Source of the DNA: Tetraselmis striata
Taxonomy: Eukaryota; Chlorophyta; Chlorodendrophyceae; Chlorodendrales; Chlorodendraceae
Assembly: GCA_006384855.1 (NCBI GenBank)
Contig: VCJN01002967.1
Location: 1-64,000 of the forward strand
DNA: 64,000 nucleotides
Reading direction: 5' to 3'
The translations under genes were made by a program, and so were the position numbers. The stretch's first letter is position 1. Every line of letters begins with the position of its first letter. This document shows positions 34,701 through 46,594 of this stretch, in pieces. The notes below the pieces were generated by a model. The model saw nothing but the letters and a program-made list of their open reading frames with translations, was not told where the DNA came from and did not search any database.

Positions 34701-35519
34701 ACCCGTACGAGTATTTGCTTGCGGTTACGACTCAAATAACTGAAACGCGCCCTAAGTACTACCGTGACCGATATTTGTCACAAATAATACTTCCCTAATT
34801 ACCCCTCGAAGGTACAACAACAAGTACTATTTGCATGCGTGTGAGCAAGTGCATCAACTAATGGGAGCTGAATTTCAACACGGACTGGGGGCACTTACGC
34901 ATTGCGGGCGCGGCGGCCCTCGTGCACGGTTACGTATGTCGAACATCAAGTACACTACCTAGTTGGCGTGTCCTCCATCACGGCCAAGGCACGCTTTGCG
35001 TTGCAGCACGCGATTCGCTCCATCGCTACCAACGGGCCGCCGTCTCTTCCGCCGCCCGGATCATGTAGTGACGTAGTCCTGGTGTTAAAGGACTACCATG
35101 GTCATTGTATCCGCGAGCTCAGACGATTTGTGCGGGTCTCGCTCTCTTATTACGACGTACTCTAGCAGTTCGTAACAATTGCGTGGCTATTCGCAGCCAT
35201 TCCACCTCTAGGGTCCTACCGCCTACGGCCCGGCGACCTGCCGCCCAAATTTACGCTCACCGAGACATCATCCTCAGAGGTTTAAGCAGCCATTGTGGCC
35301 GCGCTAGCTTGCTATCCAAGCGCGGGCGCCGGTGCCGCGTTGTTGTTGGGCGGGTGGTTGTCGCTGAAGTAAGGGCCAATGTCAAATGTTCATGATTGCA
35401 TAGTTGTAGCCGGCGCATATCGCACACACCGCCGGCGGTAATTCTTTATTTCGCCCCCGGGACGACAAGACTGTGAAAAATTGGTAATCAAGGTTTGCCG
35501 CAAAGTACATCTGAAGTAC
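31741..35519. other. Intergenic region with no recognised gene
   Basis: About 3.8 kb of mixed AT-rich sequence with only short frames. It includes a C run (33748-33769) and a weak tRNA-like patch near 33500 on the minus strand. Around 33890-34740 words such as cggttacgac and tttgcg recur in both orientations, perhaps the remains of a small non-autonomous element. Nothing here supports a gene. Confidence 0.45.
33748..33769 (+). repeat. Run of 22 C
   Basis: Uninterrupted intergenic C run. Confidence 0.95.
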
Positions 35520-35852
35520 TAGCTGCGAAGAAATAGGCCGGACTTCTCGCTCGGGGTGACCGCCCATAAGTTTGTCTCGGCCATGCTAGCGGGAACCAGA
35601 GGGGCACACGATTGTACGTTGTCGATGAAGTGGTGCAGGAGACGCGCGACACGTGGGTGCATTGGAGGGAGAAGCATACGTAGATCATCGGGGCCTCGCC
35701 GTCCAGCACACCCTTTCTCTCGGTACACCCGCACAATAATGTTGTATGCGTCAACATGCATGTCCCGCACTCGGCATGCATGTAAGTCCCATGGCAAAGA
35801 ACATGAAGTTGATAACCGAGGCCATGAGGGCTCGGAAATCGTACTGGTACTA

Positions 35853-35873
35853 GGGGGGGGGGGGGGGGGGGGG
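35853..35873 (+). repeat. Run of 21 G inside DIRS relic 3
   Basis: Uninterrupted run; poly-C on the relic's coding strand. The matching place in relic 2 has no such run. Confidence 0.95.
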
Positions 35874-36009
35874 AGCAGACACAATCAACTCGGCCCGCTC
35901 GACGCAACAGAAAGCGACATCTACAAGCAACGCGACTCGCAGCAAAGGGGCAGCTTCCATGCGGCGTGGCCTCACAGTACGCATGCTGAAAATGTTGGGC
36001 CCGCAATAC

Positions 36010-36020
36010 GTCCAGCACAC
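36010..36020 (+). repeat. 11-base target-site duplication of the MULE, left
   Basis: gtccagcacac, repeated exactly at 60019-60029. Both copies abut an inverted-repeat end and both lie in DIRS Gag-like sequence, so they are the same target site. Confidence 0.88.
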
Positions 36021-36112
36021 GGGAGAGGGCCAAAACGCGAGCAAAAAGGTAATGTATCACGATGCTCGTGTTTTGGCTCTGTTTTTGAGCCCTAATCCGA
36101 GCAAAGTGAGGC
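36021..36112 (+). repeat. Left terminal inverted repeat of the MULE
   Basis: Starts gggagagggccaaaacgcga. Matches the reverse complement of the right end perfectly over 24 bases and then imperfectly to about base 92 (gtttt and gagcc words conserved). Confidence 0.82.
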
Positions 36113-36287
36113 AAATCTCGTTATACCGAAAAGGACGAATTTAGGGTTTCGTACAGTTGCATTAAGTACTGGGATCATGGCGCTGGCACGACCGCGGCTT
36201 CTAGATTGTGTCGTCTACGGTTTTCGCAACGGGAGGCATCACTCGCCACACCCGTGCCGTGCCCCATACGCCTCCTACCTTATAGCC

Positions 36288-38627
36288 ATGTCAAATTCGG
36301 CGTGGTCCAATGGCGAGCATATCGACGGCATGTTTCAGTACATGCAGGTCAATTCTGAGCGTGTGTGGTCGATGTTGCAGCGTCTGGAACCTGCGCTTGG
36401 TGCCGATACGGCACGGGGCTTGCTGACTAGATTTGTCGACCGCTCCTTGGCTGAGGTTCCGGTGGTTCCACGAACTAGTGCGACTCCAACACATGGCAGC
36501 GCTGGACAGGAGGCAAACGTCGGGCCTAATGACCGGGAGTTCCCAGCACCGGCTGAGGCGTCAACCATTCGAGGGGGGGTGCCCGCAGACCGTGAAGCCC
36601 TTGCGTCGCTGCCAAAGTTTCGGCCGGAAGCTAAAACCCCAACCCGTACCGGGACTCGCTTACCGCCTCGCACGCAGCCTTCTACCAGCGTCCCGGTCCA
36701 AGAACACCAACCTTCCAAGTCAGGAGGACATGATCATGAGTTGTCAATGCCGGTTGTTGATGAAAGAGAGTGGGAGTCGTACAAGGCCTTGAAGACTGAT
36801 ATTCTCGACTTCGGCGAAAAGTGGCGCTACCTCCACCGATCTAGCGCCGCAAAGGTAAGGCTCGCGGGTGCATTAATTCCTCAAACGGCCTTTATGCTAG
36901 CCTAAATAACGGGCGTGTATGGCATGCTTCCTGCGCCGTCGAAGGTCTACGCTTGCCGGAGTCATGCCGGATGCGCAGCGAGACTACGGGCCGTTCAAAC
37001 GTCATCTGGAAAGTGGGGCATTTAGTACAAAAACGTGTCGCACACGGCGGCGAAGCTAGGCGATGACGACGGCGTGCCACAGGCTCTACGCCCCAAGTTG
37101 AAGCCCCTCATCACTGACTGCGGCATGACCCCGAAGAAGGCGTTGAACCGTTTCACGTCGCAGGAACTACGGGACGCGGGAGTTCCCGAAGGGGGGCGAC
37201 CCGAATTGCTTAAAAAGGTTCAGCGATGGAAGAGGGTACTCGCGGTGAAAGGGAAGGGAGTTCGTGCGCTGTCTTCCTTTGCCGACTTGCAAGAGTGGGT
37301 GGATTCCAATCTCCTGCCCGCCCCTCAGAATATGGATGACGACGTCGAGGTTGATAAGTTGTTCGTGCTTCGGAATGGCGTTCAAGCTGAAGCCGAGGCA
37401 GTGGCGTTCTCCACAATCGAGCTACTGAGGACGGTTCAGTACGTTCAACTCAGTGGCCTGCCGCTACATTTCATGACCGATGGCACGCACAAGGTGTCCT
37501 TCAATCGGTGGGTCTTGCTAACGGTGGGAACAACAACAATCAGACCCCCGACTAATAGCCACGTCGATCTCGTCAACTCCTTCATACCAATCGCGTTTTG
37601 CTTCGCGAGAACGGAGAGCGAAGGCGCTTTCTGCACGTTATTCAAGGCTGTTGTAGACTCCTGCGAGGAGTTGTTTGGCCAACGACCGTCGCCGCACGCC
37701 GTGGTTTCGGACAGGGGGGTCGGCGTCCGCGCTGCCATTCCGGCTGTTTTTCCAAGTGCGAAGGTATGTCACGCACACATTACTTGAAGGACTGGGCCCG
37801 ATCGCGGTTTGTTTTAAATGCATGCCGAAGACAACACCATGCGGCGGGGCGCAACAATCTAGGGCTTTCCGTATACAAGTCACCTCCCGCCTACTTTGTT
37901 TTTTAATGCCACGGGGCTTACAACGGTGTCCGCGTCGCAGAGAGTGAGTTGTTGGGTGCATTTGCATCGCAAGGTCGACAGCCCCAGTTTCCGCATCAAG
38001 GAGGGCGGGCAGCAAGTCCCCATTCTACGCAATCGCACCGCCAATGTCGGATTCCTGCGGAGCGTCGTCAACGTCCTACATTTGTGTCGGACGACGGAGC
38101 AGGCAGTCGCCGTGTCTACAGTCCTCATGGCCGAGTTGCGGCGAAAAGGCGAGAGCCGGGCTGCAGCTTGGCTAGAGGGCGAGTATCTCGACGACAACCT
38201 GGACTGGAACATATCCACTGGTGTTGGGGGAGTTCCGGCCTCTACAAATCCTCAAGAGAGCTGGCACAAGTCCATGAAGGCCGAACTCGACATGGGGCCA
38301 CGTCGTCGAGCCACCGACACCCTATTGGAAACAACTTTCCAGGAGATGTGCAAGCTGCAAGGCCGGCAGTTCCGGGAGGATAACGAACCCTTCAACCATG
38401 GCTTGACAAAGGAGTTTTCAACGCTTGTGCACGAGGCCATGGACTTTGCGACGCCGGCGCGTACTGGCTTAACCGCGTACAAGTGGAAGAATGGCGACCT
38501 TTACGTAAATGCTGACCCTCTCGTTGAGGACAACGTCACCGACCGACGCGTCGCCGATTATGAGAGAAGTCTATGCGGTGACCTGCCTCCGTCCTGTACC
38601 ACAATCGGAGGCGTCAGACGGACATGA
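36288..38627 (+). CDS. MULE transposase
   Basis: Three exons with in-phase GT-AG junctions: 36288-36854, 37026-37763 and 37941-38627, about 663 residues (an upstream in-frame ATG at 36177 would add 37). Residues 1-150 are Pro/Thr-rich. Helical DNA-binding sequence follows, including WRYLHRSSAAK at the end of exon 1. The DDE core shows FMTDGTHKVSF (first Asp, ~339), AVVSDRGVGVRAAI (second Asp, ~416), CWVHLHRK (the C/H pair, ~440, just after intron 2) and TNPQESWHKSMK (catalytic Glu, ~539). This is the MULE spacing. No SWIM finger is seen; the C-terminus ends in VTDRRVADYERSLCG. The stop lies at the edge of the first satellite unit. The protein would cut and rejoin the element's ends. All catalytic residues are present, so it may be active. 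Confidence 0.85.
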
Positions 38628-39400
38628 AAGATCGAACATTCTTAATACAAATCAAAAGGCTTCACTACCAGGTGTGCCCAGCGGCAGGCCCTAGATTGTT
38701 GCCCTGCTCCGCAGATTGCAACCTACCCGCCGTAACTGCCTAGATTGTTGACAGCATGTCTCCTCCAGCTCCTGGGGCATAACAGACCAGATATCCGAAT
38801 ACACCAGGTGATGGGAACATGTTCATCCTATCAGCTACTACACTGGCTGCTATAGATGTGATTACGACAAGGCATAGATTGCTGCGAGGTGCCGCAGATT
38901 ATTGTCTCCCCATACACCGTATCGCCATACATGGATACGACCCGTTATTTATGTATGGCATTCATTTGTATGGCATTCTCAGTGTGAATGTGCAGACTCT
39001 TGACGATATTACATATCAAAAGGCTTAACTTGCAGGTGTGCCCAACGCTACGCCCGTAGAATGATGCGCTGCTCCGCAGATTGCTGCCTACCCTCCGAAA
39101 CTGCCTAGATTGTTGTAAATCTGTCCTCCTCCGATTCATAGGACATGAAAGATGAAATGTTTCGAATATACTAGGTGATGGGAACATGCTCCTAGAAGCT
39201 ATACTGCACTGACTGCTTTAGATCTTATTACGGCAGGGCATTGATTGCTGCGAGGTGCCGCAGATTATTGTCTCCGGGAACACCATATCGCCATACATGG
39301 ATACGAGCCGCTAAGTATCTGCATTTATATGGCTGCAAGTCTGCGAATGAACCTTTGTAGTTCCTAGGTTGTGGCGCCGCACCGCGCCGATTGCATGTAT
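38615..39400. repeat. ~360-base satellite, array 1 (about 2 units)
   Basis: Tandem units of ~362 bases, with the landmark aaaaggcttcac at 38656 and its counterpart at 39018. Each unit contains tagattgttg and ctccgcagattgc words. The array lies between the convergent 3' ends of the two MULE genes, and the transposase stop falls inside its first unit. Confidence 0.85.
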
Positions 39401-39419
39401 ATGCACATGTTGCCGCTAT

Positions 39420-41110
39420 ATTTTCTTATTATGACACGGTTTACTGGTGCTTATCCAAACACCTGACACGAATCGGCATGTATGAGCGGGTACGGGTCGG
39501 AGAGAGTCCACCTTTGCACCTTCCGCGGCAGCTTGCTCGGAGATTTTCCTAGCGGCGTCGGCTGCGGCCTTCCTCCCCGCCTGTATTTGAGGCGACTTAA
39601 ACGCGTTAGATACATAAATAAAACGCAGAATACATGCAGGGCGGCTGGTTGTGCGCCTTACTAGTTTGGCTGCCGACGTTGTGCCGACGACGGGCTTGCG
39701 ATCGACGTCGAGGCGGGAACTGCGTGCCTCGGGAAGCTTTGGTTTGCCTTCTTGTAAATCAGAAGATTGCAAGTGCGATCAGTAGAAACTTGTATATTAT
39801 GTTGTAGCAAGCAATCAAGTCAGGCCCTTGCCGTCTATACCCTGACTGGAGCACTTCAACTGTCAGTAGGTCGCCACTTACCGCGTTCGGTGCTTCGGTG
39901 GATGCCACCACACCTTTGCTTGCAGTTTGTCGCGTCTCCGGAGCCTCAAATCGGACAGTGGTGAGCGAAACGTCAGTTTGCGACATAAAATGAGCCCAGT
40001 ACATACTTGCGGATGCATCGAACGTTGGACCCATACCTCGTGCGACTTAGCGGGGGAGGTTGTCCCGGGTACGGATGCCTTGTGTGTAGCAGCTACCGCA
40101 GTGGCACGCTGGCCGGCCAGGGGAAGCACAGCCTTCTCCGCGGTAATACCAGGAAGTCGTGTTGATGATTAAATATAAAAGAAGCAGTGAGCCGCTGCAA
40201 ATGAAGGCAATGAAAATATACCTTGACATCCGACCGGGGCTTGGTGGCGAGGCCCGCCGGCGCGAACGGTGGGATACTCGGCTGCGACGACAAAAGATGA
40301 GTTTAGCGGCGAGCCTAAGCAAGTCGCGGGGTGGGGGTTGAAGAGGGGGCGGGGGGTCACCGGGAACGTTTCGACTCCAAAGTCGATATCACCCGTCATA
40401 TTCACAACCGGTGCAGTAAGAGCTGTCGAGTCCGGGCCAGTAAGCGGCCGGCTGGAATCTGCGCGGCACTTTTGGCAGCGCCACGACTGAGTGTTCATAA
40501 GGAGTTTCCGGTCCCACTGGCCAGAAATCGGTGTGCCGGAGACGAAATCGCGAACAGGCCGGATCGGATACCCGATGTGCTTCACATAGTGCTTGCCGCC
40601 ATCGCAGAAGATGAGAACGACAGAGTCCACCGCCGCTTTCCAAGCAATTTCATCCCACGCCTTGGCGGTTGCTGGTGCATACTTGAGGGCGGAGATGGCG
40701 GCTTCGCCAGCAGAGCGTTTAGGCACCACCCACATCTGACGGAATTGCTGCTTCGCGTCCTTGTCGACGCGCGGCGACCTCAATGGCACCTTGACTAGGT
40801 CCAGGGCGACAGCGATCCTCTGCGCAGCCCATAACGAGAAGCCGAATGGCGGGAAGATTCCCTCCGGCAAGCCGTTGATGAGGCCCTTGAACCATTCTGA
40901 TTTAGGCGGTCGGTGATTGCCGAAAATGGGCCCCGAGCCCATGCCTCCCAAGCTTGTAGCGAAAAAGAACGGTGCCCAGGTCTCACGCATGGTATCCACC
41001 TCGCCCTCTGTCACGAAGATTTCCGGGGGATATGCCAGGCTGTGCGCCGCAACGGTCCAGGAGAGGTGGACGATGTGCGTAGCAAAGGCCTTGACGATGA
41101 GGCCGCAATG
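39420..41110 (-). CDS. MULE second gene, 3' part (right of element T on the coding strand)
   Basis: Minus strand. A long open stretch from 41110 to about 40232 continues the reading frame that stops at element T (47397), starting with HCGLIVKAFATHIVHLSW. It has a tryptophan-rich region (IFPPFGFSLWAAQRIAVAL, MWVVPKRSAGEAAISALK) and a zinc-knuckle-like WRCQKCRADSS. Then come several short exons suggested by donors such as gtatgggtcc and gtaagtggcg on the minus strand. They encode Ala/Lys-rich segments (VAATHKASVPG, GRKAAADAARKISEQ) to about 39420. No family was recognised. The 3' end faces the transposase gene across the satellite array. Exon joins in the last 800 bases are tentative. Confidence 0.55.
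41101..41110 (+). repeat. 10-base target-site duplication of element T, left
   Basis: ggccgcaatg, repeated exactly at 47397-47406. Each copy abuts an end of element T. Removing the element and one copy leaves the MULE second gene open across the site. Confidence 0.88.
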
Positions 41111-41171
41111 GGTACAGGGCACATTTTTGAGTCAAAACGGTCCAATTCCTGGACTCAAAAATGTGCCCCCC
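41111..41171 (+). repeat. Left terminal inverted repeat and hairpin of element T
   Basis: Contains a perfect 17-base inverted repeat (gggcacatttttgagtc at 41117-41133 and its complement at 41150-41166) around an unpaired 16-base centre. Confidence 0.85.
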
Positions 41172-41459
41172 ACGTGATCGCTTAGGCTGGGATATGTACC
41201 CATTTTTCGGTCACATTTCAGGTGCAATGCAATACTATACGAGAGTACTAGAAATGGCACATCGGCGTGTCCTCTTCGCGCCCTCAGTCGCGTAAAGTAC
41301 TATCCGCCTCACCTTGGAAGATTGCGGACGCGAGGGCATGGCGACTGCGTTTCAAGCGTTTCAAGCCTGGAAATCGAGCCTCACTCGCGCAGAGAAGACG
41401 CCCCGGGCCTACGAGTCTATCGCCGACCTCAGAGATTGTGTTCGTCGCAACGAGATGCT

Positions 41460-42330
41460 ACCTCTGAACCCTGCTGACAGCGACGCGGCGTTGGGGCGAG
41501 ATGTCGGCGCAGGCGGCGGTGCGGGCTTCGCGTCCCGAGATGAGGGCTCCTTAGGCGGAGATGCGGGTCGGGGAGGCGGAGATGCGGCACCGCCACGTGA
41601 AGATGTGGCCCTGCGACTCCCACCAGCGGCACCCGAAGGCGCCTGACGGCTTGACGGGGCTTCGCGTTTCGGCTTAGGCGCCTGGAAGGGGTCGTCGTCC
41701 TCCAACTCTTTCGCCATCTTAAAGGAGGAGTCGGCCCACGCTTCTTGGAATGCTTCTTGCGCAGCTTAATGGGCGACAAGCTGCTGCTCTTGCCTCCATA
41801 GGCGGAGATGCGGGTCGGGGAGGCGGAGATGCGGCAGTGCGGCACCGCCACGGGAAGATGTGGCCCTGCGACTCCCACCAGCGGCACCCGAAGGCGCCTG
41901 ACGGCTTGACGTGGCTTCGCGTTTCGGCTTAGGCGCCTGGAAGGGGTCGTCGTCCTCCAACTCTTTCGCCATCTTGAAGGAGGAGTCGGCCCACGCTTCT
42001 TGGAATGCTTCTTGCGCAGCTTATTGGGCTACAAGCTGCTGCTCTTGCCTCCATAGGCGGAAATGCGGGTCGGGGAGGCGGAGGTGCGGCACCGCCACGG
42101 GAAGATGTGGCCCTGCGACTCCCACCAGCGGCACCCGAAGGCGCCTGACGGCTTGACGTGGCTTCGCGTTTCGGCTTAGGCGTCTGGAAGGGGTCGTCGT
42201 CCTCCAACTCTATCGCCATCTTGAAGGAGGACTCGGCCCGCGCTTCTTGCAATGCTTTTTGCGCAGCTTAATGGGCGACAAGTTGATCTTGCCTCCCGTG
42301 CTCAACGCACCGTGCGGGCGCTTCGTCGCA
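41460..42330 (-). repeat. ~250-base tandem coding-like units in element T
   Basis: Three units, landmark cttcgcgtttcggcttaggc at 41659, 41914 and 42162. On the minus strand each reads ELEDDDPFQAPKPKREA followed by SSRQAPSGAAGGSRRATSSR, in an open frame that shifts between units. The units look like duplicated exons of an acidic/basic low-complexity protein. No function was recognised. Words gcggagatgcgg recur within them. Confidence 0.75.
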
Positions 42331-42609
42331 CTCGAAGGCTGAGGCTCACTCGGCGGCTTGGCAGTCTCCGAGGGACCAAGCCTGCTCGGGGGAGGGACGG
42401 AGCTGCTCGAAGCTCTATCAAGAGACCTGCTGCAGCGCCGTTTTGGGAGCCATCTCCGCCGGACCCCGGTGGCGGTGGTTGAGATGCGGGCTTAGAGGAC
42501 CCGCCAGCCTGACGCGGCGCCGCTACGAACAGGTAGTAGCGGTCGTCGACCAAGACGGTGGGGGGTAAAGAGCCGGCTCGGCAACCTTCCAGTATGAGGA
42601 TTTTTATGA

Positions 42610-43510
42610 CAAAAAGGGGATTTAATTGCCCATGTGCTTTACAATACTATACAGATTGCAAGGCAGTAACACTAATGCCTGATATTTGCTGGCGGCACGC
42701 CGCAGATTGCTGCAGCGCTGCACCGCAGATGCTGCCTTAAGGCATGCTTTAATTGTCTAGATGGCTGCAAACCATTTATTAGTATGCGGGGCTGCATGGC
42801 ATAGAAGGGATGTGAACACGCACCGGCTTGACGATACTATACGGACTGCAAGGCAGTAGGGCTAATACCTCATATTTGCTGGCGGCACGCCGCAGATTGC
42901 TGCAGCCATTTGCCTACATGGCGGCAAACCATTTCGTATGCGGGGCTGCATGGCATGAAAGGGATATGAACACGCACCTGCTTGACGATACTATACGGAC
43001 TGCAAGGCAGTAGGGCTAATGCCTGATATTTGCTCGCGGCACGCCGCAGATTGCTGAAGCGCTGCACCGCAGATGCTGCCTTAAGGCATGTTTTAATTGA
43101 CTGGATGGCTGCAAACCATTTATTAGTATGCGGGGCTGTATGGCATAGAAGGGATATGAACACGCACCTACTTGACGATACTATACGGACTGCAAGGCAG
43201 TAGGGCTAATACATTATATGTGCTGGCGGCACGCCGCAGATTGCTGCAGCGCTGCACCGCAGATGCTGCCTTAAGGCATGCTTCAATTGCCTGGATGGCT
43301 GCAAACCATTTATTAGTATGCGGGGCTGCATGGCATACAAGGGATATGAATACGCACCTGCTTGTCGATACCATACAGATTGCAGGGCAGTAGGGATAAT
43401 ACGTTATATTTGCTGGCGGCACGCCACAGATTGCTGCAGCGCTGCACCGCAGATGCTGCCTTTAAGCATGCTTTGATTGCCTAGATGGCTGCAAACCATT
43501 AAGTATGCGG
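42610..43510. repeat. ~190-base satellite in element T (about 5 units)
   Basis: Landmark gatactatacggactgcaag near 42645, 42833, 42987, 43177 and 43366, with one short unit of ~154 bases. Each unit holds the block cgccgcagattgctgcagcg and tggctgcaaaccatt. The same satellite occurs inverted at 62960-63840 in the second copy. Confidence 0.88.
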
Positions 43511-43544
43511 GGCTGCATGAATCACCAACATGCGCCGGTCGGCG

Positions 43545-44611
43545 CGCGTTGGCGCGTTGGCGCCCCGCTGCGCCGGCCGCGGCGCGTTGGCGCCCCGCTG
43601 CGCCGGCCCGCTGCGCCGGCCGCGGCGCGTTGGCGCCCCGCTGCGCCGGCCGCGGCGCGTTGGCGCCCCGCTGCGCCGGCCGCGGCGCGTTGGCGCCCCG
43701 CTGCGCCGGCCGCGGCGCCCCGCTGCGCCGGCCGCGGCGCGTTGGCGCCCCGCTGCGCCGGCCGCGGCGCGTTGGCGCCCCGCTGCGCCGGCCGCGGCGC
43801 GTTGGCGCCCCGCTGCGCCGGCCGCGGCGCGTTGGCGCCCCGCTGCGCCGGCCGCGGCGCGTTGGCGCCCCGCTGCGCCGGCCGCGGCGCGTTGGCGCCC
43901 CGCTGCGCCGGCCGCGGCGCGTTGGCGCCCCGCTGCGCCGGCCGCGGCGCGTTGGCGCCCCGCTGCGCCGGCCGCGGCGCGTTGGCGCCCCGCTGCGCCG
44001 GCCGCGGCGCGTTGGCGCCCCGCTGCGCCGGCCGCGGCGCGTTGGCGCCCCGCTGCGCCGGCCGCGGCGCGTTGGCGCCCCGCTGCGCCGGCCGCGGCGC
44101 GTTGGCGCCCCGCTGCGCCGGCCGCGGGGCGCGTTGGCGCCCCGCTGCCCCGGCCGCGGCGCGTTGGCGCCCCGCTGCCCCGGCCGCGGCGCGTTGGCGC
44201 CCCGCTGCCCCGGCCGCGGCGCGTTGGCGCCCCGCTGCCCCGGCCGCGGCGCGTTGGCGCCCCGCTGCCCCGGCCGCGGCGCGTTGGCGCCCCGCTGCGC
44301 CGGCCGCGGGGCGCGTTGGCGCCCCGCTGCCCCGGCCGCGGCGCGTTGGCGCCCCGCTGCCCCGGCCGCGGCGCGTTGGCGCCCCGCTGCCCCGGCCGCG
44401 GCGCGTTGGCGCCCCGCTGCCCCGGCCGCGGCGCGTTGGCGCCCCGCTGCCCCGGCCGCGGCGCGTTGGCGCCCCGCTGCCCCGGCCGCGGCGCGTTGGC
44501 GCCCCGCTGCCCCGGCCGCGGCGCGTTGGCGCCCCGCTGCCCCGGCCGCGGCGCGTTGGCGCCCCGCTGCCCCGGCCGCGGCGCGTTGGCGCCCCGCTGC
44601 CCCGGCCGCGC
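43545..44611. repeat. 30-base GC-rich minisatellite (about 35 units)
   Basis: Unit gcgttggcgccccgctgcgc plus cggccgcggc. Two variants occur in blocks: ctgcgcc units to ~44130, then ctgcccc units, with one ctgcgcc unit again at ~44290. Two longer units with an extra gg sit at the block borders (~44125 and ~44307). The other copy of element T has only 1-2 units here (62898-62945). The unit is a multiple of three and lacks stops in all six frames, so the very long frames across it are not evidence of coding. Confidence 0.93.
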
Positions 44612-44776
44612 TAGCAAAGGAAGTGCGGTTTGTGAAATCGACGGACAGGAGTCGATTAAACTCTTATCTGCGGTTGAGAATGATTTGTTGTGATAGTTGA
44701 TTATGATTAATGAGGTATTGTCCAGGGAGCTATGGCAGCGAATTTCAAGCTGCATGAATCCATTGTCACGGACCAG

Positions 44777-46565
44777 ACACGAACCCACGTTGCTTGCCGA
44801 GGTGCTCCGAGAGATGCGCCCTTAAAGTCGCCGAATCTCTTCCGACGACCGACCACAAGGCGCGTCCGTTGGTGTCGGGGTTTCTTGGGTGCTTTGGCGC
44901 GATGAGAAGTACACGACCCGCTGTCAACAGGCTGTCGAGGTAGTCCATTCGCGGCAGGGGCCTTTGCGTCGTGTAGGTGCTCGGAATCTGCACGCGATAG
45001 ATTACCGCCTTGGAGGCCGCCAGCAGCGGTAGGAGCAAATTCAGGTGAGTGAACCAAGGCGACATGGCAACGACAAAGGGCTCCTTGCCTAGGGCAGCAT
45101 TACAAGAGCTAGGGGCGACAGTACACGGGTTTGTACACGAGAGATGCGGGCGTTCACCTGCCCCCACTGCGGAGATGCGGCGGGTAATCCCACCCTTTAC
45201 GGCGGTCAATTCGATCCCTCCACCCTCCGCATCTCTTGCTCGCCAGTCGTGCCAGCGGTGGCTTCAGCCACCGCTGCTTTGACGTCCGGGAGGACGTACC
45301 TGTCGTCCCCAATGTGGGCCTCCGGGTTCCAGTGCCGCGTCTCTTTCGCCGCCGTCATGGTTCTCGCCGTCTCGCATACACGAACCCACGTTGCTTGCCG
45401 AGGTGCTCCGAGAGATGCGCCCTTAAAGTCGCCGAATCTCTTCCGACGACCAACCACAAGGCGCGTCTGTTGGTGTCGGGGTTTCTTGGGTGCTTTGGCG
45501 CGATGAGAAGTACACGACCCGCTTTCAACAGATTGTGGAGGTAGTTCATTTGCGGGCGGGGCCCTTGCGTCAAGTAGGTGCTCGGAATCTGCACGCAACA
45601 GATTTCCGCCTTGTAGGCCGGCAGCAGCGGTAGGAGCAAATTCAGGTGAGTGAACCAAGGCGACATGGCAACGACAAAGGGCTCCTTGCCTAGGGCAGCA
45701 TTACAAGAGCAAGGAGCGACAGTACACGGGTTTGCACGCGAGAGATGCGAGCGCTCATATGCCCCCACTGCGGAGATGCGGCGGGTAATCCCACCCTCTA
45801 CCTTTAAATTCTCTCCACCCTCCGCATCTCTTGCCCTTCAGTCGTGCCAGCGGTGGCTTCAGCCACCGCTGCTTTGACGTCCGGGAGGACGTACCCGTCG
45901 TCCCCAATGTGGGCCTCCGGGTTCCAGTGCCGCATCTCTTTCGCCGCCGTCATGGTTCTCGCCGTCTCGCATACACGAACCCACGTTGCTTGCCGAGGTG
46001 CTCCGAGAGATGCGCCCTTAAAGTCGCCGAATCTCGTCCGACGACCAACCACAAGGCGCGTCTGTTGGTGTCGGGGTTTCTTGGGTGCTTTGACGCGATG
46101 AGAAGTGCACGACCCGCTTTCAACAGACTGTGGAGGTAGTTCATTTGCGGGCGGGGCCCTTGCGTCAAGTAGGTGCTCGGAATCTGCACGCAACAGATTT
46201 CCGCCTTGTAGGCCGGCAGCAGCGGTAGGAGCAAATTCAGGTTGAGTGAACCAAGGCGACGTGACAACGACAAAGGGATCCTTGCACAGGGCAGCGTTAC
46301 AAGAGCTAGGAGCGATAGTTCACGGGTTTGTACGCGAGAGATGCGAGCGCTCATATGCCCCCACTGCGGAGATGCGGATAATCCCACCCTCTACCTTCAA
46401 ATTCTCTCCACCCTCCGCATCTCTTGCTCGTCAGTCGTGCCAGCGGTGGCTTCAGCCACCGCTGCTTTGACGTCCAGGAGGACGTACCCGTCGTCCCCAA
46501 TGTGGGCCTCCGGGTTCCAGTGCCGCGTCTCTCGCCGCCGCCATGGTTCTCGCTGTCTCGCATAC
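44777..46565 (-). repeat. ~600-base tandem coding-like units in element T (3 units)
   Basis: Landmark acacgaacccacgttgcttg at ~44777, 45378 and 45973, with a partial fourth start near 46559; periods 601 and 595. On the minus strand each unit has an open run reading FVVAMSPWFTHLNLLLPLL, VQIPSTYLTQG, LLIAPKHPRNPDTNRRALW and VVGRDSATLRAHLSEHLGK, then KAAVAEATAGTT. The words are conserved between units and with the other copy, which suggests past coding selection. No family was recognised with confidence. Confidence 0.78.
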
Positions 46566-46594
46566 ATGTCGAGATGCGCGACGGCGAGGTGCGC

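Larger units (their letters stand above)
35520..36020 (-). mobile_element. Broken DIRS-type relic 3, piece left of the MULE
   Basis: Minus-strand similarity to the relic at 29280-31740: a short Gag-like patch next to the MULE (about 35960-36010, VLDVLRAQHFQ) and then recombinase sequence (about 35550-35900, with VYREKG, GRRGPDDLR, LLHHFIDNVQS). The Gag and recombinase parts are even closer together than in relic 2, so the RT region is gone here too. The rest of the Gag-like part lies at 60019-60208 beyond the MULE. A 21-base G run (35853-35873) lies inside it. Broken, several breaks. Confidence 0.72.

Noticed and set aside
43477-44788. Very long open frames (370-430 codons) on both strands
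   Set aside because: They are a by-product of a 30-base repeat without stops in any frame; all frames are open at once.
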